Of a DNA stretch of 64,000 bases, positions 10,826 through 23,168 are shown one piece after another. A program made the position numbers and the translations under genes. This DNA comes from Synaphobranchus kaupii (Eukaryota > Chordata > Actinopteri > Anguilliformes > Synaphobranchidae), in assembly GCA_029718625.1 (NCBI GenBank), contig CM056380.1, positions 45,061,754-45,125,753 on the forward strand, written 5' to 3'. The notes under the pieces were generated by a model, which had not been told where the DNA came from, ran no database searches, and was given only the letters and a program-made list of their open reading frames with translations. Every line of letters starts with the position of its first letter. Position 1 is the stretch's first letter.

Positions 10826-11646
10826 AAGGGCAGATCACCAAAAAATTACATTTTGGTATGCCCGGAGTGCTACCTATCCATTCCAGGTAGTTTCGCTTAG
10901 AATTCACTCATTTTGTAGATATCTGCTGTAGGGATGCTCCGATCAGGATTTTTGGGGGCCGATACCGATCATCAGTCTTTTTTTTAAAGATCAGCCGATA
11001 CCGATTTCTATTATTAGTATTATTATTATTATTATTATTCATAAAATGCAAGGAGAAGATTTAAGGATTATAATGATTTATTGAGAAACCCACTCTAAAT
11101 TAAAAAAGTGTAAAGAACAATCCAACAAGATTTTTGTATCTGAGCTAATAGTAACAAGCTCTAGAACATTAAATTTAGTTTATTAGTTTAGTTGAAACAG
11201 GGACAATGTACATTAATGAACATTACTGTAAATGCGCCAGTTTTAGCCAGCTGGCTATTTTACAACTGTAGTCCCTGGGCAGGGTGTTAAATGCCAGAAA
11301 AAACACATAAAAAAACAGATGTAAAAAATAAAATAAGTAAAAAAGAAAATACATACAGCACAGTAAAAACACAATGAAAGAAACTGAAAATGTCTAAATA
11401 GAATACTGGTGTGCTTTGGTTAAGACTTTGCGTATACAGTAGGCATTCTTCGGTAGAAAGTAGTTTTTGGCGCTTTGACTGCCACAAACTTTGGACTTGT
11501 TGAGGTCCGTTATATCAGGGTTATTTCAAGGTGAGTTGCAGCAGATATCTACAAAGCAGTTCTCAGTGAAACTACCTGGATGGATAGATAGCAATCCGGG
11601 TATGTCGAAACATATCAAAATAACATTTTTGGGTGAACTGCCCCTT
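10826..11646. mobile_element. MITE split by a nested hAT-like fragment
   Basis: An outer inverted repeat starts AAGGGCAGATCACC at 10826 and ends GGGTGAACTGCCCCTT near 11646. The paired arms cover about 10826-10933 and 11533-11646. Inside, GGGATGCTCCGATCAGG at 10931 followed by repeated GCCGATACCGAT resembles the end of a widespread fish hAT-like repeat. Its other end was not found, so the inner element is probably truncated. Confidence 0.5.
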
Positions 11647-12262
11647 TATGAACTTGGGTGGTTTTGGACAGACACAGCCTCATATTAGAACACATTAATT
11701 TCTGTTAATTTGTTTATGCTGATATGTCATTGATCATCAGTGTTTCTTGTGGTTGTATTGCACTACTCAACATTTTCAGCACTAAAACTAACAGGTGTTA
11801 ACTTGAAATATCAACTAATTATTTTTTCGGTAATGACTAAGTTCATTTTAAGTTATTCTGCCTAAATGGGCTGCTTTGTCTGTATTTATTTTCCATGTAC
11901 ATGCAAATGTTTTGCAAGTGCAATCAAGTCTTTCTTTACAATAAATAAAGTAAGAAATGTTTTGTAACATGCACTTAGAAGCTGTCTTTGTCTCAAATGT
12001 TTAAGTCACAAAATTGAAAAGGCCATGTTTTGTTTATTCACGGAGGTAGGACGCTGGGTTATTTTGACAAGATTGACAACCATTAGTTTATCATGCATGC
12101 CACAAGGTTTCTAACACTGTTGACATGAAACATTAATTCTCTTAATTGGTTGTATTCCGAATTGCCACTATTCTAATAGATAATAATAATTGTAAAATAG
12201 TGTAAAATGTAGCCTTGCCTACCAGTGGAGGTAGTGCAAAACGGCAATGAACTACAAACTCT
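11647..12262. other. Interval with no gene seen
   Basis: AT-rich non-coding sequence with an AATAAA near 11941. No coding or RNA feature was recognised. Confidence 0.4.
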
Positions 12263-12297
12263 GTTATAATAATAATAATAAGAATATTATTATTATT

Positions 12298-12331
<34 letters not shown>
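12263..12331. repeat. (ATT/AAT)n microsatellite beside a LINE-like 3' tail
   Basis: About 70 bp of AAT/ATT repeats, partly inverted, is followed by GTTTATTTGTATAGCACC and CCCAAAGTGCTTCACA, a pattern common at 3' ends of fish retroposons. This suggests a minus-strand retroposon tail. Confidence 0.6.
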
Positions 12332-13190
12332 TTTATTTGTATAGCACCTTTCATACATAGAATGCAGCCCAAAGTGCTTCACAACAATAAATAAAAATAA
12401 AATAATAATAAAATACAGAACAGAGCAATAAAAGAAAAATCAGTTGTCAGTATTATACAGTAAAAGTAATAATTTATATGCTATATTTCATGAAAAATTA
12501 CATCAAACTATATTTTACAGTAACTGGCTGGCAACCCTGCCAGCTCTTTACGGTTTTTTTGTTTTGTTTTTTACAGGAAAATGTTTAACAGTGTAGGCTG
12601 TAGGCTCCAAACAACGTAAAAATTGGTCACTGACAAATTGTATTCTACATTCCTGTTATATATCTTTTTTTTTATCGCTGGGGGGCTGTTACTTGGCAAG
12701 AGAAACTGAGAAAGATAAAGTAATAAAAGTATTTCGAGACAGTCGATAGTCGAGTTCACAACGTATAACATCTTACAAATGAAAATGTAGCCTATACAAA
12801 TTATTTGAACACTTGAACATGTTGAAACGGTTTCAGTGTTTTAGGTGAGTAAGCAGTAGGCTACCAAACACGTTTATGGTGGACTGAAATGAAGCGTCTT
12901 TATTCTTACCATATATATATTTTAAAAATTGCGTTATCTAGGATCTTTGCAGCCTGTTTTTTACAAAATATTTGTAAATCGTAGGCTACTTATAAATAGC
13001 CTACACGCACGATCTGCAGTTCTCTATAGGTAGGCAAGGTAGTCTAGACCTAGCTAGAGTTTAACGTCAGGGAGTTAGGCTACGAGCATAAATGTTTAAT
13101 TAATTAGCAGTAGGCTAGCCGAGCTATTTTTCCAATTAATAAATAACAATAGGCAGTCTTATTTATAGTGGAGAAAACAAATAGACTTCA
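12332..13190. other. Inner right part of the 8.4-kb element
   Basis: Non-coding AT-rich DNA with many TAGGCTAC motifs. Nothing coding is seen. The GTTGG-rich right terminus follows from about 13195. Confidence 0.4.
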
Positions 13191-14389
13191 TCAATGTAAA
13201 GCATTACGTTTATTGTTGGGTAGCAACGTTGGAACAGCTGTGCAGATAAATGGTTGGGCCACCGTTGTAAATAGCAACGCAGTCAGACGTCGGGCCATCG
13301 TGGTTGGCACAACGTAACGCCGATGAGCAAAAACTACCGTTGGCCAACATTCCAAAACAACAGTTTGCCAACGTTGGGCCAAAGCAAATTGTTTACTGGG
13401 TAGTTAACTAGTGAAGTGGCAACAGTGTAACATGTTAACTAGTTAAGTTGCATAGAGTCCGTATTTTCGCCTAACTAGTTAACTAGTTACATACACTTCT
13501 CTTCACTAGTTAACTAGTAAAGCCAACGTGTCCAACTAGTTACGTTTTTAGTACATCCACTAGTAAACTAGTTGTAGCAAAATGCTAATTAGGAGGGCGT
13601 ACAAGGAAGTTGCTTTTTGTAATATGATTGGATGAAGGTTTCGGCTATAGGCTACAATTGCCAGCAGTTTTGGACATCGAATTCGAGTTCCCATTTGTGT
13701 GTTTATTTCGAAGTAGGATATATTTAATTGGGAGAGTGGATATTTTGTTAGGAGGGGAAGGTTTGACAGAAGCTGAAGCGCAACCATGGCGGACGGTTGT
13801 CTTTGATCCCGTGATAACGCTGTAGGCTATTTAATTTGCGATGTCGATGCATGGGATTGCTCTTTTTGGCAAGAATATAGGCTATCGTAATGAACCAATT
13901 ACTCGATCATCACGTTTTATTTGAATCATGGACGAACTGCTAAAATAACTTATTGTGCATTGTGCAAGGCGTGCTGATCAGGCTAGCCTATACAGACCGG
14001 TGACAAATTAAGGGTGCAGCTTTGTGTCCACATTACTTGGTTAGATGCAAATAGGCTACCACATGCAAACGCACGGTGCTATTTCGGTTTTAAAAGTAGT
14101 TTGTAAACATGAAATGGGTAGCCATGGGGAAACATTTAGTAGCCTACATTACATGTAAGATAATATGCTGTGCATTGTGTAAATGATTTGTAAACATAAT
14201 AAATGCTTTACTTTAAGTGCTCTAATCCTCATGTTAGCTGTATAAGGAAAACGCTGTTAATTACTACCATTTTAGAATGAGCCTTGACTGTAGGTGAAAA
14301 AGGAATTGTAGGCCTATTTGTTTAATGCATTTTTCTGGAAGTAAAATTTTATCTTTTTGTCCGCAGAGGGCTGTGTCATGTTTTTTTTT

Positions 14390-14494
14390 GCATTCCCTTG
14401 AATTCACTTCGTGTGTGATCTTTACCAGTATTAAAGATCACTTATTGTACGTCGCTTTGGATGAAAGCGTCTGCTAAATGAATGTAATGTAATT
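14390..14494 (+). pseudogene. L2-type LINE 3' tail in the left arm
   Basis: The segment ACTTATTGTACGTCGCTTTG through TGAATGTAATGTAATT is the conserved 3' end of fish L2 LINEs and related SINEs. The same tail ends the L2 copy at 52320-52384 in this window. No coding part remains. Mirror copies occur in every right-arm unit. Confidence 0.75.
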
Positions 14495-14866
14495 AAACAT
14501 TAGGTTACAGTCTCTGAACACAATGTTGGTAGTGTTAACAGTTGCAGTGCTGGAATGCACCTTGTGTGGTAGGCTATATAGGCTACTGAACTGATAGAAT
14601 TCACTTGAGCAAAATGTTGCATCCAGTTAGCTGTTAGTGAATAGGCCTACATCCGTTAGCTTTACATCCTTTTGTGAATGCATCCTTTGCCTCTTGTGCT
14701 CGTTGCATTTTTTTGTATTCGAAACTTTGTAATAAAGAATGATCTATTTTTGATAAACATGACTCTGGTGCTTTAGTTCAGGTAAATTGAAAGGTGGCCT
14801 GTATGTGCTACACATAGGCTAGTTATTCTGAGTAATCACCACCTTTATCCTTCGATAAAGGTCCAT

Positions 14867-15080
14867 CATGATGGGAGTGGTCTCTTCCAGGATGACAATT
14901 CCCCAATCCACAGGGCACGAGGGGTCACTGAATGGTTTGATGACCGTGGAAATTATGTGAATCATATGCTATGGCCTTCGCAGTCACCATCTCAACCCAA
15001 ATGAACACCTATGAGATTTTGGAACGACGTTAGGCAGCTAGTGCTCTCCACCACAATCATCAAAACACAAAACGAGATAA
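14867..15080 (+). pseudogene. Tc1-like transposase fossil in the left arm
   Basis: The frame from 14867 reads LFQDDNSPIHRARGVTEWF and then MLWPSQSP, the C-terminal catalytic part of Tc1-type transposases (the D of QDDN, and the WPSQSPDLNP-type motif). A stop follows at the position where the third acidic residue region begins, and the remaining sequence is altered. Only about 70 codons survive. Being present in both arms, it predates the inverted duplication. Confidence 0.7.
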
Positions 15081-16060
15081 CGTTATTGTGTATCCCGTTT
15101 GAAATGTCATTCACTGCCATCAAAATCATTCTTGCATTTATGCTAGTTTGTACTTGTATTTTTAAATTGAATAGCTAGATAGACCGTCTCAGTGTAGCCT
15201 ATTCCGGTGGGCCGATCGTCATTCCATGAGCCGAACTCACCACCTAATTAATAAAACTAAAATGTGACGTTTAACACCGCAGAAAATGTTTGAGCTCTTA
15301 AAAACGAACAGTTATATTATATTCCTGTAGCCTATTTTTATGCGATTATGATGATTTGGGGGAGAAATAGCCTATCGGAGGATCATTAAGATTAACGTGA
15401 TGTAGACATTTTGGCTACACGGCTCTCATAGTATCAACGTTAAGTCAATCATCTGACGAACAGTTAAATGTTTAAGCTTTAAAAAAGAGCTCACGCTGAG
15501 TTACGATTCAGAATTGACATTTTAAGGCTCTCCAGACCGTTTAAAATATTAACCAATCAGAATTGGAAACGCACTTCCTTGCCCCGCCTGCTTCATTTGC
15601 ATGCAGTCCACTAGTTCACATGTTCAGCGGAACATTGGGTTACTTGTTTACTAGTGAGCCTGTACGCTGCAACCCACACGTTAACTAGTCATGTCCAAAA
15701 GAGTCCACTAGTTCACTAGTTGACATATCCAACTAGGATATGTTTTCCTGACACGTTCACTAGTTCAAGGCTATTTTTCTAACTAGTTCCATTCCATGCT
15801 GAACATGTTGTGACTTTTAACCAACATGTTATGCAGTTTTGACACTTGTTGTACGCTGCCATGAACATGTTGTGCCTTGTTCAGTACTAGTTGCACACTG
15901 TGCATTACTAGTTAGACCATTACTCAACGTGTTCCAATGCCCATTTTTGATATCAAATTTTTATCCGCACTAGTAACCATTTTCTCCGTACTAGTTGGAC
16001 AAAAATGCTCACTAGTGAACCAATATGCTCAACTAGTTAACTAGTTAAGTTGCAAATTAT

Positions 16061-16088
16061 TATGCAAGTGCACTAGTTGACATGTAAC
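16061..16088. repeat. Centre of the giant palindrome
   Basis: A 28-bp spacer separates arms that start pairing at TTGCAAATTAT (ending 16060) and ATAATTTGCA (from 16089). It includes GCAAGTGCACTAGTTGAC, which also marks the start of each tandem unit at 16064, 20748 and 25419. Confidence 0.85.
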
Positions 16089-17079
16089 ATAATTTGCAAC
16101 TTAACTAGTTAACTAGTTGAGCATATTGGTTCACTAGTGAGCATTTTTGTCCAACTAGTACGGAGAAAATGGTAACTAGTGCAGATAAAAATTTGATATC
16201 AAAAATGGGCATTGGAACACGTTGAGTAATGGTCTAACTAGTAATGCACAGTGTGCAACTAGTACTGAACAAGGCACAACATGTTCATGGCAGCGTACAA
16301 CAAGTGTCAAAAATGCATAACATGTTGGCTAAAAGTCACAACATGTTCAGAATGGAATGGAACTAGTTAGAAAAATAGCCTTGAACTAGTGAACGTGTCA
16401 GGAAAACATATCCTAGTTGGATATGTCAACTAGTGAACTAGTGGACTCTTTTGGACATGACTAGTTAACGTGTGGGTTGCAGCGTACAGGCTCACTAGTA
16501 AACAAGTAACCCAATGTTCCGCTGAACATGTGAACTAGTGGACTGCATGCAAATGAAGCAGGCGGGGCAAGGAAGTGCGTTTCCAATTCTGATTGGTTAA
16601 TATTTTAAATGGTCTGGAGAGCCTTAAAATGTCAATTCTGAATCGTAACTCAGCGTGAGCTCTTTTTTAAAGCTTAAACATTTAACTGTTCAATCTATGA
16701 ATGTCAGATGATTGACTTAACGTTGATACTGAGAGCCGTGTAGCCAAAATGTCTACATCACGTTAATCTTAATGTTAATGATCCTCCGATAGGCTATTTC
16801 TCCCGCAAATCATCATAATCGCATACAAATAGGCTACCGGAATATAATATAACTGTTCGTTTTTAAGAGTTCAAACATTTTCTGCGGTGTTAAACGTCAC
16901 ATTTTAGTCTTATTAATTAGGTGGTGAGTTCGGCTCATGGAATGACGAATAGGATACACTGAGACGGTCTATCTAGCTATTCAATTTAAAAATACAAGTA
17001 CAAACTAGCATAAATGCAAGAATGATTTTGATCGCAGTGAATGACATTTCAAACGGGATACACAATAACGTTATCTCAT

Positions 17080-17283
17080 TGGTGTTTTGATGATTGTGGT
17101 GGAGAGCACTAGCTGCCTAACGTCGTTCCAAAATCTCGTAGGTGTTCATTTGGGTTGAGATGGTGACTGCGAAGGCCATAGCATATGATTCACATAATTG
17201 TCACGGTCATCAAACCATTCAGTGACCCCTCGTGCCCTGTGGATTGGGGCATTGTCATCCTGGAAGAGACCACTCCCATCATG
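17080..17283 (-). pseudogene. Tc1-like transposase fossil, right arm unit 1
   Basis: Inverted copy of the left-arm fossil at 14867-15080, with a few substitutions. It is not functional. Confidence 0.65.
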
Positions 17284-17650
17284 ATAGAACTTCATCGAAG
17301 GATAAAGGTGGTGATTACTCAGAATAACTAGCCTATGTGTAGCACATACAGGCCATCTTTCAATTTACCTGAAGTAAAGCACCAGAGTCATGTTTATCAA
17401 AAATAGATCATTCTTTATTACAAAGTTTCGAATACAAAAAGTGCAACGAGCACAAGAGGTAAAGAATGCATTCACAAAAGGATGTAAAGCTAACGGATGT
17501 AGGCCTATTCACTAACAGCTAACTGGATGCAACATTTTGCTCAAGTGAATTCTATCAGTTCAGTAGCCTATATACCACACAAGGTGCATTCCAGCACTGC
17601 AACTGTTAACACTACCAATATTGTGGTCAGACACTGTAGCCTAATGTTTA

Positions 17651-17757
17651 ATTACATTACATTCATTTAGCAGACACTTTCATCCAAAGCGACGTACAAT
17701 AAGTGATCTTTAATACTGGTAAAGATCACACACGAAGTGAATTCAAGGGAATGCAAC
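17651..17757 (-). pseudogene. L2 3' tail, right arm unit 1
   Basis: Inverted copy of the L2 tail at 14390-14494, reading AATTACATTACATTCATTTA on the plus strand. Confidence 0.7.
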
Positions 17758-18483
17758 AAAAAAAAACATGACAAGGCTCTCTGCGGACAAAAAGAGAAAA
17801 TCTTACTTCCAGAAAAATGCATTAAACAAATAGGCCTACAATTCCTTTTTCACCTACAGTCAAGGCTCATTCTAAAATGGTAGTAATTAACAGCGTTTGC
17901 CTTATACAGCTAACATGAGGATTAGAGCACTCCCAAAGTAAAGCATTTATTATGTTTACAAATCATTTACGCAATGCACAGCATATTATCTTACATGTAA
18001 TGTAGGCTACTAAATGTTTCCCCATGGCTACCCATTTCATGTTTACAAACTACTTTTAAAACCGAAATAGCACCGTGCGTTTGCATGTGGTAGCCTATTT
18101 GCATCTAACCAAGTAATGTGGACACAAAGCACCACCCTTAATTTGTCACCGGTCTGTATAGGCTAGCCTGATCAGCACGCCTTGCACAATGCACAATAAG
18201 TTATTTTAGCAGTTCGTCCATGATTCAAATAAAACGTGATGATCGAGTAATTGGTTCATTACGATAGCCTATATTCTTGCCAGAAAGAGCAATCCCATGC
18301 ATCGACATCGCAAATTAAATAGCCTACAGCGTTATCACGGGATCAAAGACAACCGTCCGCCATGGTTGCGCTTCAGCTTCTGTCAAACCTTCCCCTCCTA
18401 ACAAACTATCCACTCTCCCAATTAAATATATCCTACTTCGAAATAAACACACAAATGGAAACTCGAATTCGATGTCCAAAACT

Positions 18484-20741
18484 TTCTTTCTTTCTTTCTT
18501 TGTGTTTTTTGGCGGATTGTAATACCAACTTTAGGTGCATACCGCCACCTACCGTACCGGAGTATGTAGAACAGGATTCCAGGAAAAAATAAATAAATGA
18601 ATATAATTATTTCTTTATTCTATGATATTAACTTAAGTTAATAAATAAAATTATAACTATAAAGTAAAATTCTATATTCTATTAAACAATCCTGAACCTA
18701 TTAAGAACTCTATTATCCCTCTCTGTACTTCCCACACCTTATCTCCATTTGTTCCTAATATCCCTTCCAAATCCCAACCTCGTCCAACCTCTCTTACCCT
18801 TTGTTGCAAACGCTCCCTTTCATCTTTATATTTTATGCAATGCATTATTATATGTTCAGTGTTTTCAATTATACCACAATGTGCACAACTATGCGAGTTC
18901 ACTTTACCCAATAAAAATAAAGTTTTATTTAGACCAGTATGGTCAAATCTTAGTCTTGATATGACTACCTCCTCTCTTCTGCTTCGCCCTTTAACACTCT
19001 GTGCTCTAACGGACTTTTGTACCCTATAACATGATCTACCCTTACTGTCCTCGTCCCATTTTTTCTGCCAGCATTCCAATATTTTCTTTTTAATTAATGC
19101 TTTACCTTCCCCTATTCCAAATGCTATATTAATTATGTGCGTCATATTTAGCGATCTTTTTGCCATCCTGTCTGCAATTTCATTACCCTCTAATCCCACA
19201 TGTGCAGGTACCCAACAAAATATTGTTTCTATTCCCATTCTCTGCGTTCTAAATAGACATTGAAACATTTCATATACTAGGTCTTCCCTAATTGAGTTCA
19301 TTGTCTGAAGGCTAAAAAGAACTGCTGCAGAGTCAATGCACAGCACCACCCTGTCTGGTCTCACTTCTTCCACCCATTGGAGACTAATAATCACTGCCAT
19401 CATCTCGGCTGTATATACTGATAATTTATCAGAAATTCTCTTCCCTATATGTATTTTAAATTGTGAGATATATACTCCTATTCCTACATGGTCATTTTGA
19501 TCTTTTGATCCGTCAGTAAAGATATGTAGGTAATTAGAATATGTGTTTATTATATGCTGGTTTGCACAGTATCCTATTTCATGTTCCGCCCGCCTTTTCT
19601 TTAGTTCCAGGATACTAAAATCAACTTTAGCTTTAGGGAAGAGCCATGGGGGAACATTACTTATTGGAGTAGGGGAATTGAAATGTATTCCATCTAGGTC
19701 ATATTCTTCTGATTTATCTTTTATCTTCCATCCAAAACCTATTCCATTATGTCTATACTCCCAGCATTCGTTTAGGACACTTTTAGTGGCATTTTCATCC
19801 CCACATCCCCTAAGCCGAATCCAGTATGTTAGAGCCAGTTTGTCTCTCCTGAGCTCTAGTGGGATTTCCCCTGATTCCACTAACACGGCATTACATGGTG
19901 TTGATCTCATTGCACCGATGCTAAGTTTCAAGGCTTTGCTTTGCATTCTATCAATTCGGTTTAAGTGCGATTTAGCTGCATAAACAACGATTTAGCTGCA
20001 TAAACAAAACACCCATAGTCAATTGCTGATCTCATCAAAGCCCTATATATATCTATTAACGCCTGCTTATCTGCTCCCCATGTATATCCAGATATAGCCC
20101 TCATTAAATTTATTACTTTTTTACATTTAGTTTCTAGCTTTTCCACATGTGTCTTCCATGTACATCTCTCATCTACCCAAATATTTAAATTCCTTTACTT
20201 TTTCCATTGGTTGTCCATATAAAAGAAGACACTGTTCTTCTATCTTTTTCTTTCTAGTTATGAACATGTAGCAAGATTTACTTGTTGAGATTTTAAAACC
20301 CCAATTGTATGACCATTGCTCTACCTTTAAAATAGCTTTCTTAATCTCTCTCAGCACACTTGTGTTGTCTCTCCCCCTAATCCATATAGCTCCGTCATCT
20401 GCATATAATGATGAGCATATCCTTCTGTCAAGATTCATGAATATATCATTAATCATAATGTTAAATAACACCGGACTAATGACGCTTCCTTGTGGAATTC
20501 CATTAACGATATCATACTCATCAGATAACTCTGGTCCTACCTTAACTCTAAACTTTCGTTCTGATAGAAAATCTAGTACCCAGTTGTAAAATCTTCCACT
20601 AATACCCATTCTATTCATTTGAATTAACAGCCCTTCCCTCCACATAGAATCGTACGCTTTTTCGATGTCAAAGAAAACAATCACCATCAATTCTTTCATT
20701 TTAAATGCTTTCTCTATTTCATTGCTAACTTTAACAAGTGC
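18484..20741 (-). pseudogene. 5'-truncated I/Nimb-like LINE, copy 1
   Basis: The 3' part of the LINE covers the second half of the reverse transcriptase, RNase H, and the 3' UTR with its (AAAG)n tail. It sits after GATGTCCAAAACT (18471-18483). Frames are 20699-20169 (RT, with the YADD box) and 19946-18672 (RNase H, with FTDGS and WVPAHVGLEGNEIAD). It shares the frameshift near 20150-20170 with the other copies. It also has a private duplication of CGATTTAGCTGCATAAACA near 19970-20000 that replaces the TGCCCC of the other copies. It is truncated by the tandem junction, not by reverse transcription. Confidence 0.85.
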
Positions 20742-21763
20742 ACTAGTGCAAGTGCACTAGTTGACATGTAACATAATTTGCAACTTAACTAGTTAACTAG
20801 TTGAGCATATTGGTTCACTAGTGAGCATTTTTGTCCAACTAGTACGGAGAAAATGGTAACTAGTGCAGATACAAATTTGATATCAAAAATGGGCATTGGA
20901 ACACGTTGAGTAATGGTCTAACTAGTAATGCACAGTGTGCAACTAGTACTGAACAAGGCACAACATGTTCATGGCAGCGTACAACAAGTGTCAAAAATGC
21001 ATAACATGTTGGCTAAAAGTCACAACATGTTCAGAATGGAATGGAACTAGTTAGAAAAATAGCCTTGAACTAGTGAACGTGTCAGGAAAACATATCCTAG
21101 TTGGATATGTCAACTAGTGAACTAGTGGACTCTTTTGGACATGACTAGTTAACGTGTGGGTTGCAGCGTACAGGCTCACTAGTAAACAAGTAACCCAATG
21201 TTCCGCTGAACATGTGAACTAGTGGACTGCATGCAAATTAAGCAGGCGGGGCAAGGAAGTGCGTTTCCAATTCTGATTGGTTAATATTTTAAATGGTCTG
21301 GAGAGCCTTAAAATGTCAATTCTGAATCGTAACTCAGCGTGAGCTCTTTTTTAAAGCTTAAACATTTAACTGTTCAATCTATGAATGTCAGATGATTGAC
21401 TTAACGTTGATACTGAGAGCCGTGTAGCCAAAATGTCTACATCACGTTAATCTTAATGTTAATGATCCTCCGATAGGCTATTTCTCCCGCAAATCATCAT
21501 AATCGCATACAAATAGGCTACCGGAATATAATATAACTGTTCGTTTTTAAGAGTTCAAACATTTTCTGCGGTGTTAAACGTCACATTTTAGTCTTATTAA
21601 TTAGGTGGTGAGTTCGGCTCATGGAATGACGAATAGGATACACTGAGACGGTCTATCTAGCTATTCAATTTAAAAATACAAGTACAAACTAGCATAAATG
21701 CAAGAATGATTTTGATCGCAGTGAATGACATTTCAAACGGGATACACAATAACGTTATCTCAT

Positions 21764-21967
21764 TGGTGTTTTGATGATTGTGGTGGAGAGCACTAGCTGC
21801 CTAACGTCGTTCCAAAATCTCGTAGGTGTTCATTTGGGTTGAGATGGTGACTGCGAAGGCCATAGCATATGATTCACATAATTGTCACGGTCATCAAACC
21901 ATTCAGTGACCCCTCGTGCCCTGTGGATTGGGGCATTGTCATCCTGGAAGAGACCACTCCCATCATG
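21764..21967 (-). pseudogene. Tc1-like transposase fossil, unit 2
   Basis: Tandem copy of the fossil at 17080-17283. Confidence 0.65.
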
Positions 21968-22334
21968 ATAGAACTTCATCGAAGGATAAAGGTGGTGATT
22001 ACTCAGAATAACTAGCCTATGTGTAGCACATACAGGCCATCTTTCAATTTACCTGAAGTAAAGCACCAGAGTCATGTTTATCAAAAATAGATCATTCTTT
22101 ATTACAAAGTTTCGAATACAAAAAGTGCAACGAGCACAAGAGGTAAAGAATGCATTCACAAAAGGATGTAAAGCTAACGGATGTAGGCCTATTCACTAAC
22201 AGCTAACTGGATGCAACATTTTGCTCAAGTGAATTCTATCAGTTCAGTAGCCTATATACCACACAAGGTGCATTCCAGCACTGCAACTGTTAACACTATC
22301 AATATTGTGGTCAGACACTGTAGCCTAATGTTTA

Positions 22335-22442
22335 ATTACATTACATTCATTTAGCAGACACTTTCATCCAAAGCGACGTACAATAAGTGATCTTTAATAC
22401 TGGTAAAGATCACACACGAAGTGAATTCAAGGGAATGCAACA
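22335..22442 (-). pseudogene. L2 3' tail, unit 2
   Basis: Tandem copy of the tail at 17651-17757, with one extra A in the A-run. Confidence 0.7.
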
Positions 22443-23168
22443 AAAAAAAAACATGACAAGGCCCTCTGCGGACAAAAAGAGAAAATTTTACTTCCAGAAA
22501 AATGCATTAAACAAATAGGCCTACAATTCCTTTTTCACCTACAGTCAAGGCTCATTCTAAAATGGTAGTAATTAACAGCGTTTGCCTTATACAGCTAACA
22601 TGAGGATTAGAGCACTCCCAAAGTAAAGCATTTATTATGTTTACAAATCATTTACGCAATGCACAGCATATTATCTTACATGTAATGTAGGCTACTAAAT
22701 GTTTCCCCATGGCTACCCATTTCATGTTTACAAACTACTTTTAAAACCGAAATAGCACCGTGCGTTTGCATGTGGTAGCCTATTTGCATCTAACCAAGTA
22801 ATGTGGACACAAAGCACCACCCTTAATTTGTCACCGGTCTGTATAGGCTAGCCTGATCAGCACGCCTTGCACAATGCACAATAAGTTATTTTAGCAGTTC
22901 GTCCATGATTCAAATAAAACGTGATGATCGAGTAATTGGTTCATTACGATAGCCTATATTCTTGCCAGAAAGAGCAATCCCATGCATCGACATCGCAAAT
23001 TAAATAGCCTACAGCGTTATCACGGGATCAAAGACAACCGTCCGCCATGGTTGCGCTTCAGCTTCTGTCAAACCTTCCCCTCCTAACAAACTATCCACTC
23101 TCCCAATTAAATATATCCTACTTCGAAATAAACACACAAATGGAAACTCGAATTCGATGTCCAAAACT

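Larger units (their letters stand above)
4979..13400. mobile_element. 8.4-kb element inserted in the left arm (TIR CCCAGTAAAC, TA duplication)
   Basis: The termini are CCCAGTAAAC (4979-4988) and its complement GTTTACTGGG (13391-13400), flanked by TA at 4977-4978 and 13401-13402. The opposite arm near 33555-33565 has the same site with one TA and no insert, which proves the boundaries. About 260 bp at the left end and 200 bp at the right end are packed with GTTGG/CCAAC motifs, including the palindrome CCAACGTTGG. The inside is a patchwork of palindromes, a LINE remnant and microsatellites. No transposase was recognised, so it is probably non-autonomous. The TA target suggests a Tc1/mariner-like mechanism, but other groups are possible. 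Confidence 0.8.
13401..16060. repeat. Left arm of the palindrome (inner part)
   Basis: This segment is the inverted copy of 16089-18483 plus 33289-33560. Its outer end (13405-13575) and inner end (15610-16060) are rich in ACTAGT, often as the 14-bp palindrome ACTAGTTAACTAGT. The middle is ordinary AT-rich DNA with an L2 tail and a Tc1 fossil. The arms differ by scattered substitutions and small indels. Confidence 0.9.
16064..20747. repeat. Tandem unit 1 (right inner arm plus 3' LINE)
   Basis: This 4684-bp unit holds the right inner arm (16089-18483) and the 3' 2.26 kb of the LINE. It is followed head-to-tail by units 2 and 3, differing from them by only scattered changes. One is a small rearrangement near 19975-20000 that breaks the LINE frame. 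The junction repeats the motif CAAGTGCACTAGTG. Confidence 0.9.

Noticed and set aside
18362..18592. Repeated 76-codon plus-strand frame (also at 23047 and 27709)
   Set aside because: It spans the boundary between palindrome arm and LINE tail, so it cannot be an ancestral gene; it is a by-product of the insertion.
19543..19983. Plus-strand frames of about 146 codons opposite the LINE (also at 24228 and 28890)
   Set aside because: They are antisense to the RNase H region of LINE ORF2 and have no domain.
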